DNA of 64,000 nt from Paracoccaceae bacterium (GTDB lineage Bacteria; Pseudomonadota; Alphaproteobacteria; Rhodobacterales; Rhodobacteraceae): positions 806,001-870,000 of the forward strand of contig WGNF01000003.1 in NCBI GenBank assembly GCA_016124615.1, written 5' to 3'. Position 1 is the stretch's first letter. Each line of letters begins with the position of its first letter. The notes under the pieces are model-generated. The model saw only the letters and a list, made by a program, of their open reading frames with translations. It was not told the DNA's origin and searched no databases. A program made the translations under genes and the position numbers. Below, piece after piece: positions 7,689 through 16,413 of the stretch.

Positions 7689-8603
7689 ATGACCACCGAT
7701 CGCTTTTCCCTGCAACGCCGTGCCCCCAAGGGCGGCACCGCCCCCCTGCAAGGCTGGGGTTTCCGCAACGAGACGGACCCGCTGACCGACGTGCTGCTCG
7801 GCTCGCCCGCGCATCTGCGCCACCTGTCCACCTCGTCACTGTCGCGCAAATTCCTGCGCGAGGCGCCCTGCAACATTCAGGTCGCCCAGTCGCAGCACGC
7901 CGAACTGGTGCAGGCCTATGAACATTTCGGCGTGAAGGTGCATATGCACACCCCCTCGCCGGAACTGCCGATGCAGGTTTATGCGCGCGATTCCAGCGTG
8001 ATGACCCCCTACGGCGCGATCATCACCGCGATGTCGCAATGGTGGCGGCGGGGCGAGAACTATGCCGCGATCCGCACCTATGAACAGTTGGGCATCCCGA
8101 TCTACGACATGGTGACGGCGGGCACTTTCGAGGGCGGCGATTTCAACGTGATCGAAGACGGCTGCGTGCTGATCGGCTGCGGCGGCGCCCGCACGCAGGA
8201 AGAAGGCGCGCGGCAGGTGCAAGGGTGGTTCGAGGCCGAGGGCTGGGAAACCCGCATCGCCTTCATCGACGAATATTATGTGCATATCGACCTGATGGTG
8301 GTGCCGATCGCGGAAAAGCTGACCGCCGTCTGCCTCACCTGCACCGATCCCGCCATCGTGGACTGGCTGAAGGCGAAGGGGCACGAGATCATCGACGTGC
8401 CGTTTCAGGATACGATGGCGCTTGGCTGCAACTTCATGTCCTTGGGCCGCGACCGGGTGGTGGCGCCGACCTCCTCCAGGACTCTGATCGCCCAACTCAA
8501 GGCGCGCGGCTTCGACGTTGCCGCCGTCGACATGAGCGAGATTTCCAAGACCGGCGGCGGCATCCACTGCATGGCGCAGGCACTGAAACGCGAGGCTGCA
8601 TGA
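7689..8603 (+). CDS. Arginine deiminase/amidinotransferase-superfamily hydrolase
   Basis: This 304-residue enzyme has the pentein fold of arginine deiminases, dimethylarginine hydrolases and amidinotransferases. The catalytic elements are present: acidic EGGDFN (about residue 151), histidine in YVHIDL (about 199) and the nucleophilic cysteine in GGGIHCMAQ (near residue 296). Such enzymes attack a guanidino carbon, releasing ammonia or an amine and leaving a ureido product. The start at 7689 lies 23 bp after the M20 stop, with GGAG upstream. Its stop overlaps the next ATG (8600-8603), so it is co-translated with the FAD dehydrogenase. Exact specificity (arginine, methylarginine or another guanidino compound) cannot be told from sequence. 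Confidence 0.83.
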   Translation: MTTDRFSLQRRAPKGGTAPLQGWGFRNETDPLTDVLLGSPAHLRHLSTSSLSRKFLREAPCNIQVAQSQHAELVQAYEHFGVKVHMHTPSPELPMQVYARDSSVMTPYGAIITAMSQWWRRGENYAAIRTYEQLGIPIYDMVTAGTFEGGDFNVIEDGCVLIGCGGARTQEEGARQVQGWFEAEGWETRIAFIDEYYVHIDLMVVPIAEKLTAVCLTCTDPAIVDWLKAKGHEIIDVPFQDTMALGCNFMSLGRDRVVAPTSSRTLIAQLKARGFDVAAVDMSEISKTGGGIHCMAQALKREAA

Positions 8604-9979
8604 CGCTGACGGAAGAGCTTCGGGCGGCGCTGTCGCCCGGAGCGGTCCTGACCGGACCCGACATTCCCGAAGGCGCGCGCAGCGATGCCAGCGGGGTGGG
8701 CCGGAGCCTGCCGTTGCTGCTGCTGCGCCCGTCCAGCACCGCCGAGGTTTCGGCAGCGCTGCGCATCTGCGCGCGCCACGGCCAGACGGTCGTGCCACAG
8801 GGCGGCATGACCGGGCTGGCGGGGGGCGCCTGCCCGGCCGCCACCGATGTCGCGCTGTCGCTGGAACGGCTGGATGTGATCGCCGAAATCGACGCCGAAG
8901 CCTCGTGCATCACGCTCGGCGCCGGGTGCATCCTGCAAACGGCGCAAGAGGCTGCGGCGGCCGCCGGGTTTCAGTTCCCGGTCGATCTTGGCGCGCGCGG
9001 CAGCGCCACGATCGGCGGCATGATCGCCACCAACGCGGGCGGGGTTCGCGTCATCCGCCACGGCATGATGCGCGACAATCTGCTGGGGCTGGAGGTTGTG
9101 CTTGCCGACGGCACCATCCTCAGCCATCTGGCCAAGGTGCGCAAAGACAACACCGGCTACGCGCTCGGCCAACTGATCGCCGGGTCGGAAGGCACGCTGG
9201 GCGTGATCACCCGCGCCACGCTGCTGTTGCACCCGATGCCGCTTGCGCGCGAAACCGCCCTGTGCGCGCTCGACCGTTTCGCCGACGTGCTGGCGCTGCT
9301 TGCCCTCGCGCGGTCCGAATTGCCCGGCCTTTCCGCTTTCGAGGCGATGTGGCAGGGCTATTTCGCGCTGAACCAGCAGGCCGAAAACCTGCGCCTGTTC
9401 CCCGCGCCGCCGCCCTTCACCGTGATCCTTGAAACCGAAACCTCCGGCGGGCCCGGCAAATCCGCCGTGCTCGAAGACCTGCTGGCGACGGCGATGGACC
9501 GCGCCGTCATCACCGACGCGCTGATCGCCCAGTCCGACCGCGATGCGCGCAGCTTCTGGGCGGTGCGCGAGGGGCACCATCTGGACCGCCTGCTGCCGGG
9601 CTTGCTGAACCTCGACGTCAGCCTCGCCACCGGCGAGATGGGGGCCTTTGCCGATGCCGTCGCAACCCGCATCGCCGCCGACTTCCCGACGGCGCGAGTG
9701 CATTTCTTCGGCCATGTCGGCGATGGAAACCTGCACCTTGCGCTGCACCTGCCGCAGCCCGACGCGCGCGCCGCCCATGCGGTCGAGGCCATCGCCTACG
9801 ACACCTTGCGCGCCTTCGCCGGCTCGGTCTCGGCCGAGCATGGCATTGGCACGCTCAAGCGCGACTGGCTGCAACACTCGCGCAGCGCGGCCGAGATTGC
9901 AACGATGCGGCAGCTGAAAGCCGCGCTGGACCCGCGGCACATCCTGAACCCCGGCAAGGTCTTGCCCGACGCGGACTAG
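8600..9979 (+). CDS. FAD-linked 2-hydroxyacid dehydrogenase, GlcD/D2HGDH family
   Basis: This 459-residue flavoprotein oxidises a 2-hydroxy acid to the 2-oxo acid. The PCMH-type FAD domain (about residues 38-215) shows VVPQGGMTGLAGGA and GSATIGGMIATNAGG. The C-terminal substrate domain (about 230-455) shows GHVGDGNLHLAL, SAEHGIGTLKR and DPRHILNPGK. These match D-lactate, glycolate and D-2-hydroxyglutarate dehydrogenases. It overlaps the amidinohydrolase stop by 4 bp (ATGA), so the two are coupled. The substrate is unknown. In this operon a hydroxy acid could be a by-product of the amide hydrolysis by the M20 enzyme, which is an inference. Confidence 0.88.
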   Translation: MTLTEELRAALSPGAVLTGPDIPEGARSDASGVGRSLPLLLLRPSSTAEVSAALRICARHGQTVVPQGGMTGLAGGACPAATDVALSLERLDVIAEIDAEASCITLGAGCILQTAQEAAAAAGFQFPVDLGARGSATIGGMIATNAGGVRVIRHGMMRDNLLGLEVVLADGTILSHLAKVRKDNTGYALGQLIAGSEGTLGVITRATLLLHPMPLARETALCALDRFADVLALLALARSELPGLSAFEAMWQGYFALNQQAENLRLFPAPPPFTVILETETSGGPGKSAVLEDLLATAMDRAVITDALIAQSDRDARSFWAVREGHHLDRLLPGLLNLDVSLATGEMGAFADAVATRIAADFPTARVHFFGHVGDGNLHLALHLPQPDARAAHAVEAIAYDTLRAFAGSVSAEHGIGTLKRDWLQHSRSAAEIATMRQLKAALDPRHILNPGKVLPDAD

Positions 9980-10067
9980 CAACAGGCGGGCGCGGAATTT
10001 ACCTGTTCCGTGCCGCAAACCGCCCTAGGTTGACCACAAGCCCGCCATCACCCCAAGGAGGCCCGAC

Positions 10068-11816
10068 ATGGCACGCATCCCCTCGCTGATCGTTGCGGCG
10101 ATGCTGGCGGCCACCGCCGCCCATGCCGATACCAGCGCCGCCTTGCCGGATCTTGGCGCCGCTAGCGCGGTGCGGGACAAGCTTGCCGCTGCACAACCGG
10201 TGACGGCCGAACATGCGATGGTGGTCACCGCCCAGCACCTGGCAACCGGGATCGGCGTCGATATCCTGCAAAAGGGCGGCAATGCGGTCGATGCGGCGGT
10301 GGCGGTCGGCTATGCGCTGGCGGTGGTGCATCCCTGCTGCGGCAACATCGGCGGCGGCGGGTTCATGGTCGTCCACCTTGCCAGCGGCCAGAACCTGTTC
10401 CTCGACTTCCGCGAAAAGGCGCCGCTTGGCGCCACGCCGACCATGTTTCAGGACGCGGATGGCAATGTGGTGCCCGCGCGCAGCCGCGAGTCCTGGCTGG
10501 CGATCGGGGTGCCGGGTACGGTGATGGGGCTTGACGAGGCGCTGACCACCTACGGCACCATGACCCGGGCCGAGGTGATGGCCCCCGCCATCGCCCTTGC
10601 GCGCGACGGGTTCGTGCTGAATGCCGCCGATGCGCAAATCCTTGCCCTGCGCACCAAGGACTTTGCCACCCAGCCCAATGTCGCCCGCATCTTTCTGCAC
10701 CCCGACGGCCAGCCCTATGCGGCGGGCGAGCGTCTGGTGCAGCCAGAACTGGCCAAGACGCTGGAGTTGATCGCCAGCGACGGCCCGGACGCCTTCTACA
10801 AGGGCCCGGTCGCGCAGGCGATCGTTGCCGCCAGCCAGCAGAACGGCGGCCTGTTCACGCTGCAGGACTTCGCCGACTACACCGCGCCGTGGACGGAACC
10901 GGTCAGCTGCGGCTATCGCGGCTATCAGGTGATCTCTTCGCCGCCGCCGAGTTCGGGCGGCACCACGGTCTGCGAAATCCTGCAGATCGTGCAGCCCGAC
11001 CCGTTCGCCAGCTGGGGCTTTGGCTCGCCCCGGGTCACCCATTCCCTTGTCGAGGCGGAACGCCGCGCCTTTGCCGACCGCAACACCTATCTGGGCGATC
11101 CGGCCTTCGTGACGAACCCTATCGCCGCGCTCTTGTCGCCCGCCCATACCGCCGCGATCCGCGCCACGATCAAGCCGGATCAGGCCACGCCGTCGGCAGA
11201 GGTGCAGGGCAGCCTTGGCGCCGACGAGGGGATGCACACCACGCATTATTCGATTGTCGATGCCAAGGGCAACGCGGTCGCCGTCACCTACACGCTGAAT
11301 TTCTTCTTCGGCAACGGCAAGATCGCGGGCGACACCGGGTTCCTTCTGAACAACGAGATGGACGATTTCACCTCGCGCCCCGGCGTCGCCAACGCTTTCG
11401 GGCTGGTGCAGGGCAAGATCAACGAGGTTCAGCCCGGCAAGCGCCCGCTAAGCTCGATGGCGCCGACCATCGTGCTGAAGGACGGCGCGCTGTTCATGGT
11501 CACCGGCAGCCCCGGCGGGTCGACGATCATTTCGACGGTGCTGGAAACCATCCTGAACGTCGTCGACTTCGGCATGAACATGCAGCAGGCGGTCGATGCG
11601 CCGCGCCTGCACCACCAATGGCTGCCGGATGAGGTTTCGGTGGAATCCGGCTACCTGACGCCTGACAGCCAGACGACCCTTGCCGCGATGGGCTATCAGT
11701 TCAAGGAACGCGCGCCCTGGGGCGCGGACGAGGCGATCCTGCGCGATCCCGCCACGGGCGTTCTGCAAGGCGCCAACGACGACCGCCGCCCCTCGGGGCT
11801 GGCGCAGGGCTACTAG
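10068..11816 (+). CDS. ggt: Gamma-glutamyltransferase (glutathione hydrolase), periplasmic
   Basis: This 582-residue proenzyme has an N-terminal signal peptide (IPSLIVAAMLAATAAHA). It cleaves gamma-glutamyl bonds in the periplasm and is processed by self-cleavage in front of a threonine. The processing site is visible as the TTHYSIVD motif, with the first T at residue 391, and the small subunit follows. Other family text includes GGGGFMVVH and TGSPGGSTI. A good ribosome-binding site (AAGGAGG) precedes the ATG. It sits 88 bp after the FAD dehydrogenase and may be a separate unit or the last member of the operon. It ends two bases before the convergent glycosyltransferase. Confidence 0.93.
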   Translation: MARIPSLIVAAMLAATAAHADTSAALPDLGAASAVRDKLAAAQPVTAEHAMVVTAQHLATGIGVDILQKGGNAVDAAVAVGYALAVVHPCCGNIGGGGFMVVHLASGQNLFLDFREKAPLGATPTMFQDADGNVVPARSRESWLAIGVPGTVMGLDEALTTYGTMTRAEVMAPAIALARDGFVLNAADAQILALRTKDFATQPNVARIFLHPDGQPYAAGERLVQPELAKTLELIASDGPDAFYKGPVAQAIVAASQQNGGLFTLQDFADYTAPWTEPVSCGYRGYQVISSPPPSSGGTTVCEILQIVQPDPFASWGFGSPRVTHSLVEAERRAFADRNTYLGDPAFVTNPIAALLSPAHTAAIRATIKPDQATPSAEVQGSLGADEGMHTTHYSIVDAKGNAVAVTYTLNFFFGNGKIAGDTGFLLNNEMDDFTSRPGVANAFGLVQGKINEVQPGKRPLSSMAPTIVLKDGALFMVTGSPGGSTIISTVLETILNVVDFGMNMQQAVDAPRLHHQWLPDEVSVESGYLTPDSQTTLAAMGYQFKERAPWGADEAILRDPATGVLQGANDDRRPSGLAQGY

Positions 11817-11818
11817 GG

Positions 11819-13108
11819 CTACATCATCATCGCCTCGGGCTGCAGTGCGTCGTAGCGCCCGCGGAACTGTTCGAACACGGCCAGCGTGCGCCGCGCGATG
11901 CCGGTCCAGCCGAACGAGCGGCGGGCAAAGCGGGCGCCTTCAACCGTCAGCGCCTCGCGCAGCCGGGGATATTGCAGCGGCATGTTCAGCATGGCGGCGA
12001 ATTCCTCGGGCCGCTTGGGGTCGGCGACCAGCGCGTGACGGCCAAACTCCACCTGTTCGTGCAGCCCGCCGTGGATCGTCATCACCGTGGGCGTGCCGCA
12101 GGCCATCGCCTCGACCGCCGTCATCCCGAACGGCTCATAGCGCGAGGGCAGCGCGAACACGCCGGGCGCGCGGTAGTGGTCGGCAAGATCGGCATCCTCG
12201 ACATAGCCGCGCCAGTCGACCGCATCCGCCACCCCGGTCTCGGCCGCGACCGCCTTCCACTGGTCGAGAAGCGCGAGGTCGGCCTGGGAATTCGCCCCCG
12301 CCGCCAGCACCAGCCGCGCCTCGGGTTGCAGCACCTTCAGCGCCGGCAGCGCCTGAATGATCAGGTCGTAGCCCTTGTTCTCGGCGGCGCGGCCGACGAC
12401 GTAGGCATCCATCGGCCCGATCCCCAGCCGCGCCCGTGCCGCCGCCACCCGGTCGGGCGTGGCGGGGGTGAAACGGTTTTCGTCGATCCCCGGCGGGATC
12501 ATGGTGATGTGGTCGCGGGGCAGCAGATATTCGGTAGCGATCACATCCACCTGCTGCTCGGACGTGGCGATGACGTGGTCGCAGGTGCGGTAAAGCACGA
12601 ACTCCTTGCGGATACGCTCTTCGAAGCGGTAGCCGTCCATCTCTTCGGGGGCGGTGCCCGCCATGTCGTGCTGCTTCCACCAGCCCAGCGAATGCGGCGT
12701 GTGGATATGCGGGATCTGCAATTCCTCGGCGATCTTCTGGCCCGAGACACCGGCATCCCAATAGTGGCTGTTGACCACGTCATAATGCAGCTTGCGGGCG
12801 CGGATCGCGGCCAGCACGTTGGTAACGAAGTCGCCGTACCAGTCGTGCATGTCCTCCTTGCGGATGAAGTTCCGGCCGCCGAAGGGAAAGCGCAAGATAC
12901 GCAGGTTGTCGTTGATGATGTCCTCGGCGGGCTGATCCTCGAACCGGCGGGTCATCACGTCGACCTTGTAGCCGAGCCGGGCGAAGCGCTTGGCCAGTTC
13001 AAGCACGAAGACCACCTGACCGCCGGTGTCGGGTTTGCCCAACTCGGGCGAGCCCGCGACATAGCCGTGCAGCGAGATCATCAACAAAGAGCCAGTTGGC
13101 TGTGGCAT
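11819..13108 (-). CDS. mfpsA: Sucrose-/mannosylfructose-phosphate synthase-like GT4 glycosyltransferase
   Basis: This 429-residue retaining GT-B enzyme joins a nucleotide-activated hexose to fructose 6-phosphate. The N-terminal domain has ISLHGYVAG, DTGGQVVFVLELAKRF, NSHYWDAGVSGQ and HTPHSLGWWK. The C-terminal donor domain has SRYEPFGMTAVEAMACGTP. From memory, the closest characterised relative is Agrobacterium MfpsA (mannosylfructose-phosphate synthase); sucrose-phosphate synthase is the alternative. The start at 13108 has AAGGA 11 bases upstream, while the ATG at 13129 has no such site. It is the third gene after a GH32-like enzyme and an HAD phosphatase on the same strand. The product is probably a compatible-solute or storage disaccharide. 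Confidence 0.82.
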   Translation of the reverse strand: MPQPTGSLLMISLHGYVAGSPELGKPDTGGQVVFVLELAKRFARLGYKVDVMTRRFEDQPAEDIINDNLRILRFPFGGRNFIRKEDMHDWYGDFVTNVLAAIRARKLHYDVVNSHYWDAGVSGQKIAEELQIPHIHTPHSLGWWKQHDMAGTAPEEMDGYRFEERIRKEFVLYRTCDHVIATSEQQVDVIATEYLLPRDHITMIPPGIDENRFTPATPDRVAAARARLGIGPMDAYVVGRAAENKGYDLIIQALPALKVLQPEARLVLAAGANSQADLALLDQWKAVAAETGVADAVDWRGYVEDADLADHYRAPGVFALPSRYEPFGMTAVEAMACGTPTVMTIHGGLHEQVEFGRHALVADPKRPEEFAAMLNMPLQYPRLREALTVEGARFARRSFGWTGIARRTLAVFEQFRGRYDALQPEAMMM

Positions 13109-13143
13109 GATGCAATCCGTCCTTTTCATTGGGCGGGCGTCAG

Positions 13144-13881
13144 CTAGCCGGGCAGAATACCCAGCGCGATCAACCCCTCATGCACGCCTGCCGCGTAGGG
13201 CGCCCGCGCGCGATAGCTCTTGGCCGGGGGCATGGCCAAGGTCAGTTCCGGTCGGGCATTGCCGACGGCGATGGCGCGGGCTGCTACTTCAAACATAGTA
13301 AGATCATTGCCAGAGTCACCCGCTGCGACCACCCGATCGGCAGGAATGCACAACCTTTCGGCGAGAAACCGCGTAGCGGCGTCCTTTCCGGCACCCGGCG
13401 AAATCAGGTCGAGATCGCTTTCGCCGGAATGGACCGCGCGCACCGGCAGGCCCGCAGCGGCCAGCGCCGCCAGCACGCGATCGCGGTTGGCGGCACCGGG
13501 CACGGCAAAACTTGCCTTGGCGCGGGTCTGGAATTCGGCAGCATGGGGCGTGAAGCCCATGCCCTGCACCAGCGCAAAGATGTCATCGCGCGGCCAGCCG
13601 TCGAACCGGGCGGCCCAGTCGGCGTCGGGCACCCCGGCAATGCGGATTTCGGTGCCCATCGCGGTAATCACCGCATCCGGCGCGAAATCGCGCGGAAACG
13701 TGGTGGCAAGGGTGGCATCGACACTCGCCGCCGGGCGCGAGGAATTGAGCGCGACGCGAAGCCGGTCGCGATGCGCCGCAGCCGCCGCCCAAAGCCGCGC
13801 CAGCCCCTCGGCGTCGCCGGTCAGCGTGCCGTCAATGTCGCTGACGAGAAGCCAGGGCCCGCCATTGGCCCTGCCCGTCAT
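13144..13881 (-). CDS. mfpsB: HAD phosphatase, sucrose-/mannosylfructose-phosphate phosphatase-like
   Basis: This 245-residue enzyme of the HAD superfamily (Cof/S6PP type) would dephosphorylate the disaccharide phosphate made by the neighbouring synthase. Motif I is DIDGTLTGD (aspartates 15 and 17), motif II is ALNSSRP and motif IV is AAGDSGNDLTMFE. The cap domain lies between about residues 80 and 165. The size matches Agrobacterium MfpsB (about 250 residues). Its ATG overlaps the stop of the GH32-like gene by 4 bp (13878-13881). It ends 35 bp before the synthase start, so the three genes form one transcription unit. Pairing with the synthase supports the assignment. Confidence 0.83.
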   Translation of the reverse strand: MTGRANGGPWLLVSDIDGTLTGDAEGLARLWAAAAAHRDRLRVALNSSRPAASVDATLATTFPRDFAPDAVITAMGTEIRIAGVPDADWAARFDGWPRDDIFALVQGMGFTPHAAEFQTRAKASFAVPGAANRDRVLAALAAAGLPVRAVHSGESDLDLISPGAGKDAATRFLAERLCIPADRVVAAGDSGNDLTMFEVAARAIAVGNARPELTLAMPPAKSYRARAPYAAGVHEGLIALGILPG

Positions 13882-15419
13882 TCCTCCACCCCTCCGCCGG
13901 TCATCAGTTCGGGGGTGTGGGTGGCGGTGTAGATCATTTCGGGCGCATGTTCGATCACCGGGCGGCTGAGTGTCTCGACCGTCACGCCGCGCAGGCCAAC
14001 GGCGGCGGATTCGACGTAGAAGCCGACGGCCCCGGCAACGTAGCTTTCATCGACCAGGCTCAGCACAACATAGCTGTCGATCGAAACCTCCAGATAGGTG
14101 CCGTGCGCCACCACCTCGATGCGCCAGGGCCCGTGGTCCGAGCCGCGGAATTGCGCCTCCTGCAAGGGATCGTAGCGGAACGCATGTTCGAACTCGGGCG
14201 ATGGATTGGCGCCCCAGGCGCGCATCTGGGCCACCCCGTTCACCAGATCGAGCGCGAGGTAATAGCCGTCGCCCTCGCCATTCACCCGCAGCACGAGGCC
14301 GGTCTTGCCAGAACCTTCCAGCACGACCTCGGCCCGCAGCCGAAATTCTTCATGCTCGCCGGGCAGCAGGAAAGCCTCGAACCCGCTCGCGCAACTCAGA
14401 AACACCATGTCGCCGCGCGCCTCGGCGCGGGCACGCGGATTGCCGAACAGCGGCAGGCAATCGCCCGGCCCCGCCAGCCGCAGGGTTTCCGTCACCAGAC
14501 CGTCGAAGACGTGGCAGGACTTCAGCCGCAGCCGACCACCGGGGCCAATGGCGATCTCTTTCGGCGGCGGCAGCAGTTTCTTCGCCACCTCCTTGCCATA
14601 GACGATCTCGGTCTTCGAAAAGAAGCTGAACAGCAAAAGCCGCCCGCCGTTGCGGCAGATGCGCCCGGCGTAGTTGCCATGCGGCAGCAGCACGTTGTCG
14701 AAGAAATTCTCATACGGCCCGTCGAGCGTGTCGGCGTACCAGTAGTGGATCTTGGTGTCCTCGCGGATCGAGCCCATCAGGTAGTAACGGCCGTCGAAGC
14801 GAAAGAGGTTCGGCACCTCGACATCGTCATAAAGCCCCGGCCGGTGCAGCGGCGGGCCGAATTCAAACCGGTCCGGCGCCACTTCGCGGGCAAGACCGAC
14901 GCAGCCGCGGCGGATCACCGGGCCGTCTTTCCCGCGCGCGGCCACAAGCAGAAGGCGGGTGCCGGTTTCGGGTTCATGATAGAAAAACGGGTCGCGGAAG
15001 CTGACCCAGTGGCGGCCCTCATCGACGCCGGATTCATAGTGCGGCCCGCCGATTTCCATCGGATAGGGCGCCCCCGCCCGTTTCCAGGTGTAAAGGTCGG
15101 TGGACCGCGCAAGGCCGACGCGCTGGACGCGGCCGAACTCTGACCGCGTCAGCCCGGTGTAGAACATCCGCCAGCCGCCCGCCCGGTCCGGATCGGGCGT
15201 GACATGCATGGTCCACAGCATGTCATCGTCCCACTCGCCAGGTTCGCCCACGAAAAGCGCGTTTTTCACCCGCCGCCAGGATAGCCCGTCGGCGCTGACG
15301 GCATGGGCGATGAAGTCATGGTTCGGCAGGACAAGGTGAAAGAGGTGGTAAAGCCCGTCATGCCAGACCACGTCGACATCGCCGATGTCGGATCGCAGAA
15401 ACCCGTGTGAAGCATACAT
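13878..15419 (-). CDS. GH32-like beta-fructosidase or related glycosidase
   Basis: This 513-residue protein has a five-bladed propeller with GH32/GH68/GH43 features. The N-terminal blade has clustered aspartates (SDIGDVDVVWHDGLYH, residues 10-25). The RDP motif is at 142-144 (SFRDPFFYH), and the probable acid/base glutamate is E201 in DDVEVPNLF. A beta-sandwich tail (about 320-500) resembles the GH32 C-terminal domain. No signal peptide is seen, so it acts in the cytoplasm. It is the first gene of the unit with the disaccharide-phosphate synthase and phosphatase. It may hydrolyse the same fructose-containing disaccharide, or transfer fructosyl groups from it. The first blade lacks the classic WMNDPNG text, so specificity is open. 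Confidence 0.75.
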   Translation of the reverse strand: MYASHGFLRSDIGDVDVVWHDGLYHLFHLVLPNHDFIAHAVSADGLSWRRVKNALFVGEPGEWDDDMLWTMHVTPDPDRAGGWRMFYTGLTRSEFGRVQRVGLARSTDLYTWKRAGAPYPMEIGGPHYESGVDEGRHWVSFRDPFFYHEPETGTRLLLVAARGKDGPVIRRGCVGLAREVAPDRFEFGPPLHRPGLYDDVEVPNLFRFDGRYYLMGSIREDTKIHYWYADTLDGPYENFFDNVLLPHGNYAGRICRNGGRLLLFSFFSKTEIVYGKEVAKKLLPPPKEIAIGPGGRLRLKSCHVFDGLVTETLRLAGPGDCLPLFGNPRARAEARGDMVFLSCASGFEAFLLPGEHEEFRLRAEVVLEGSGKTGLVLRVNGEGDGYYLALDLVNGVAQMRAWGANPSPEFEHAFRYDPLQEAQFRGSDHGPWRIEVVAHGTYLEVSIDSYVVLSLVDESYVAGAVGFYVESAAVGLRGVTVETLSRPVIEHAPEMIYTATHTPELMTGGGVEE

Positions 15420-15512
15420 GGCCCCATGTTTGACGGACCGTGCCGAAAGGTAAACCCTTTATCCGGTCAATCGTCCGCTATCGCCCAGGGACGGGCCGCC
15501 TTGGCCCGGCGT

Positions 15513-16229
15513 TCAGCTTTCTTCCACGAAATGCCCGACAAACTGGCGGCGCAGTTCCGGCAACTCGCTCAGGATCGAATCGAGGTGGGCGCGCATCGCC
15601 TCGCTCGCCGCCACCGGGTCGCCGGACTTGACCGCCGCCATGATGGCGCGGTGCTGGGCGATGATCCGGTCGAGCGGCGAGATCAGCTCGACGGCCAGAA
15701 ACCGCACCCGGTCCATCTGCGCCTTCACGTTTTCCAGCAGCTTCCACGCCGCCGGGCGCTTTGCGATCAGCGCGAGTTCGGCATGGAACGCCTCGTCGAG
15801 AAAGTAGAACTGCTCGCGGGCTTCCTCGCGGGCCTCGGCCTCGCGTTCCGCGGCTTCCTGCTGCCGGGCCAGATGCTGCTCCAGCGCGCGCCGTCCCGGC
15901 TCGGTGATCTGGCGCGCCGCCTCGGCGGCAATCGCAATCTCCACCGCCTGCCGCACGAAACGGGCGTCGTTCACCTCGCTCATCGAGATGCGGGCGACCT
16001 GCGTGCCCCGCTGTGGCAGCACCCGCACCAGACCGGCCTCGGACAGCTTGATGAACGCCTCGCGCACCGGCTGGCGCGAAATGTCGAACCGCCGCGCAAT
16101 CTCCTGCTCCGACAGCATCTCGCCCGGCTGCATCCGGTGGGTGATGATCGCGGTCCGCAGCGCGCGCTGCACGAAGGCCGCGATGGGCTCGTGGGCTTGG
16201 CGTTCGAGAAAGGGAAATTGCGTGACCAT
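15513..16229 (-). CDS. GntR regulator, FadR/FCD subfamily, probable hexuronate-operon repressor
   Basis: This 238-residue regulator has an N-terminal winged helix (about residues 12-80: LSEQEIARRFDISRQPVREA). The all-helical FCD effector domain (about 90-225) has candidate metal ligands in FLDEAFHAEL, IAQHRAIM and MRAHLDSI. UxuR, ExuR and related hexuronate regulators belong to this subfamily. It is divergent from the hexuronate ABC/uxu operon at 16414. A near-perfect palindrome (16274-16289) overlaps the operon's -10 element. The GH32 cassette lies 93 bp downstream on the same strand and could be partly cotranscribed. The ATG at 16229 has only a weak ribosome-binding site. Confidence 0.87.
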   Translation of the reverse strand: MVTQFPFLERQAHEPIAAFVQRALRTAIITHRMQPGEMLSEQEIARRFDISRQPVREAFIKLSEAGLVRVLPQRGTQVARISMSEVNDARFVRQAVEIAIAAEAARQITEPGRRALEQHLARQQEAAEREAEAREEAREQFYFLDEAFHAELALIAKRPAAWKLLENVKAQMDRVRFLAVELISPLDRIIAQHRAIMAAVKSGDPVAASEAMRAHLDSILSELPELRRQFVGHFVEES

Positions 16230-16257
16230 GCATCCTGCTTCTCACACTTTCCGAGCG

Positions 16258-16286
16258 TTGACAACGATGCTCTACCATTCTAGTAT
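16258..16286 (+). promoter_or_regulatory. Sigma-70-type promoter of the hexuronate operon
   Basis: TTGACA at 16258-16263 is followed after exactly 17 bp by TAGTAT at 16281-16286, pointing at the binding-protein gene at 16414. This is the best promoter-like sequence in the window. The expected transcript start near 16293 leaves a leader of about 120 bases. Confidence 0.65.
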
Positions 16287-16289
16287 GGT
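16274..16289. promoter_or_regulatory. GntR operator candidate over the -10 element
   Basis: ACCATTCTAGTATGGT is an inverted repeat matching its reverse complement at 14 of 16 positions. It covers the -10 element of the hexuronate promoter, where a repressor would block RNA polymerase. The divergent GntR gene is the obvious binding partner. Confidence 0.6.
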
Positions 16290-16413
16290 GAGATAATTTG
16301 CAGACGCGCAGGTGACGCCTTCACCCCCGCGCCACGCGAAAAATTGCAGGTCGGCCCCGTCGATCGCCGGGGCCGGATCGGCTTAAAAACGTTCACAACA
16401 GGGAGGAAGACAC

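Noticed and set aside
5935-7839. Upstream extension of the LysR frame to 941 codons
   Set aside because: The extension is antisense to the M20 gene. A GGAGG ribosome-binding site and normal LysR N-terminus place the start at 5934.
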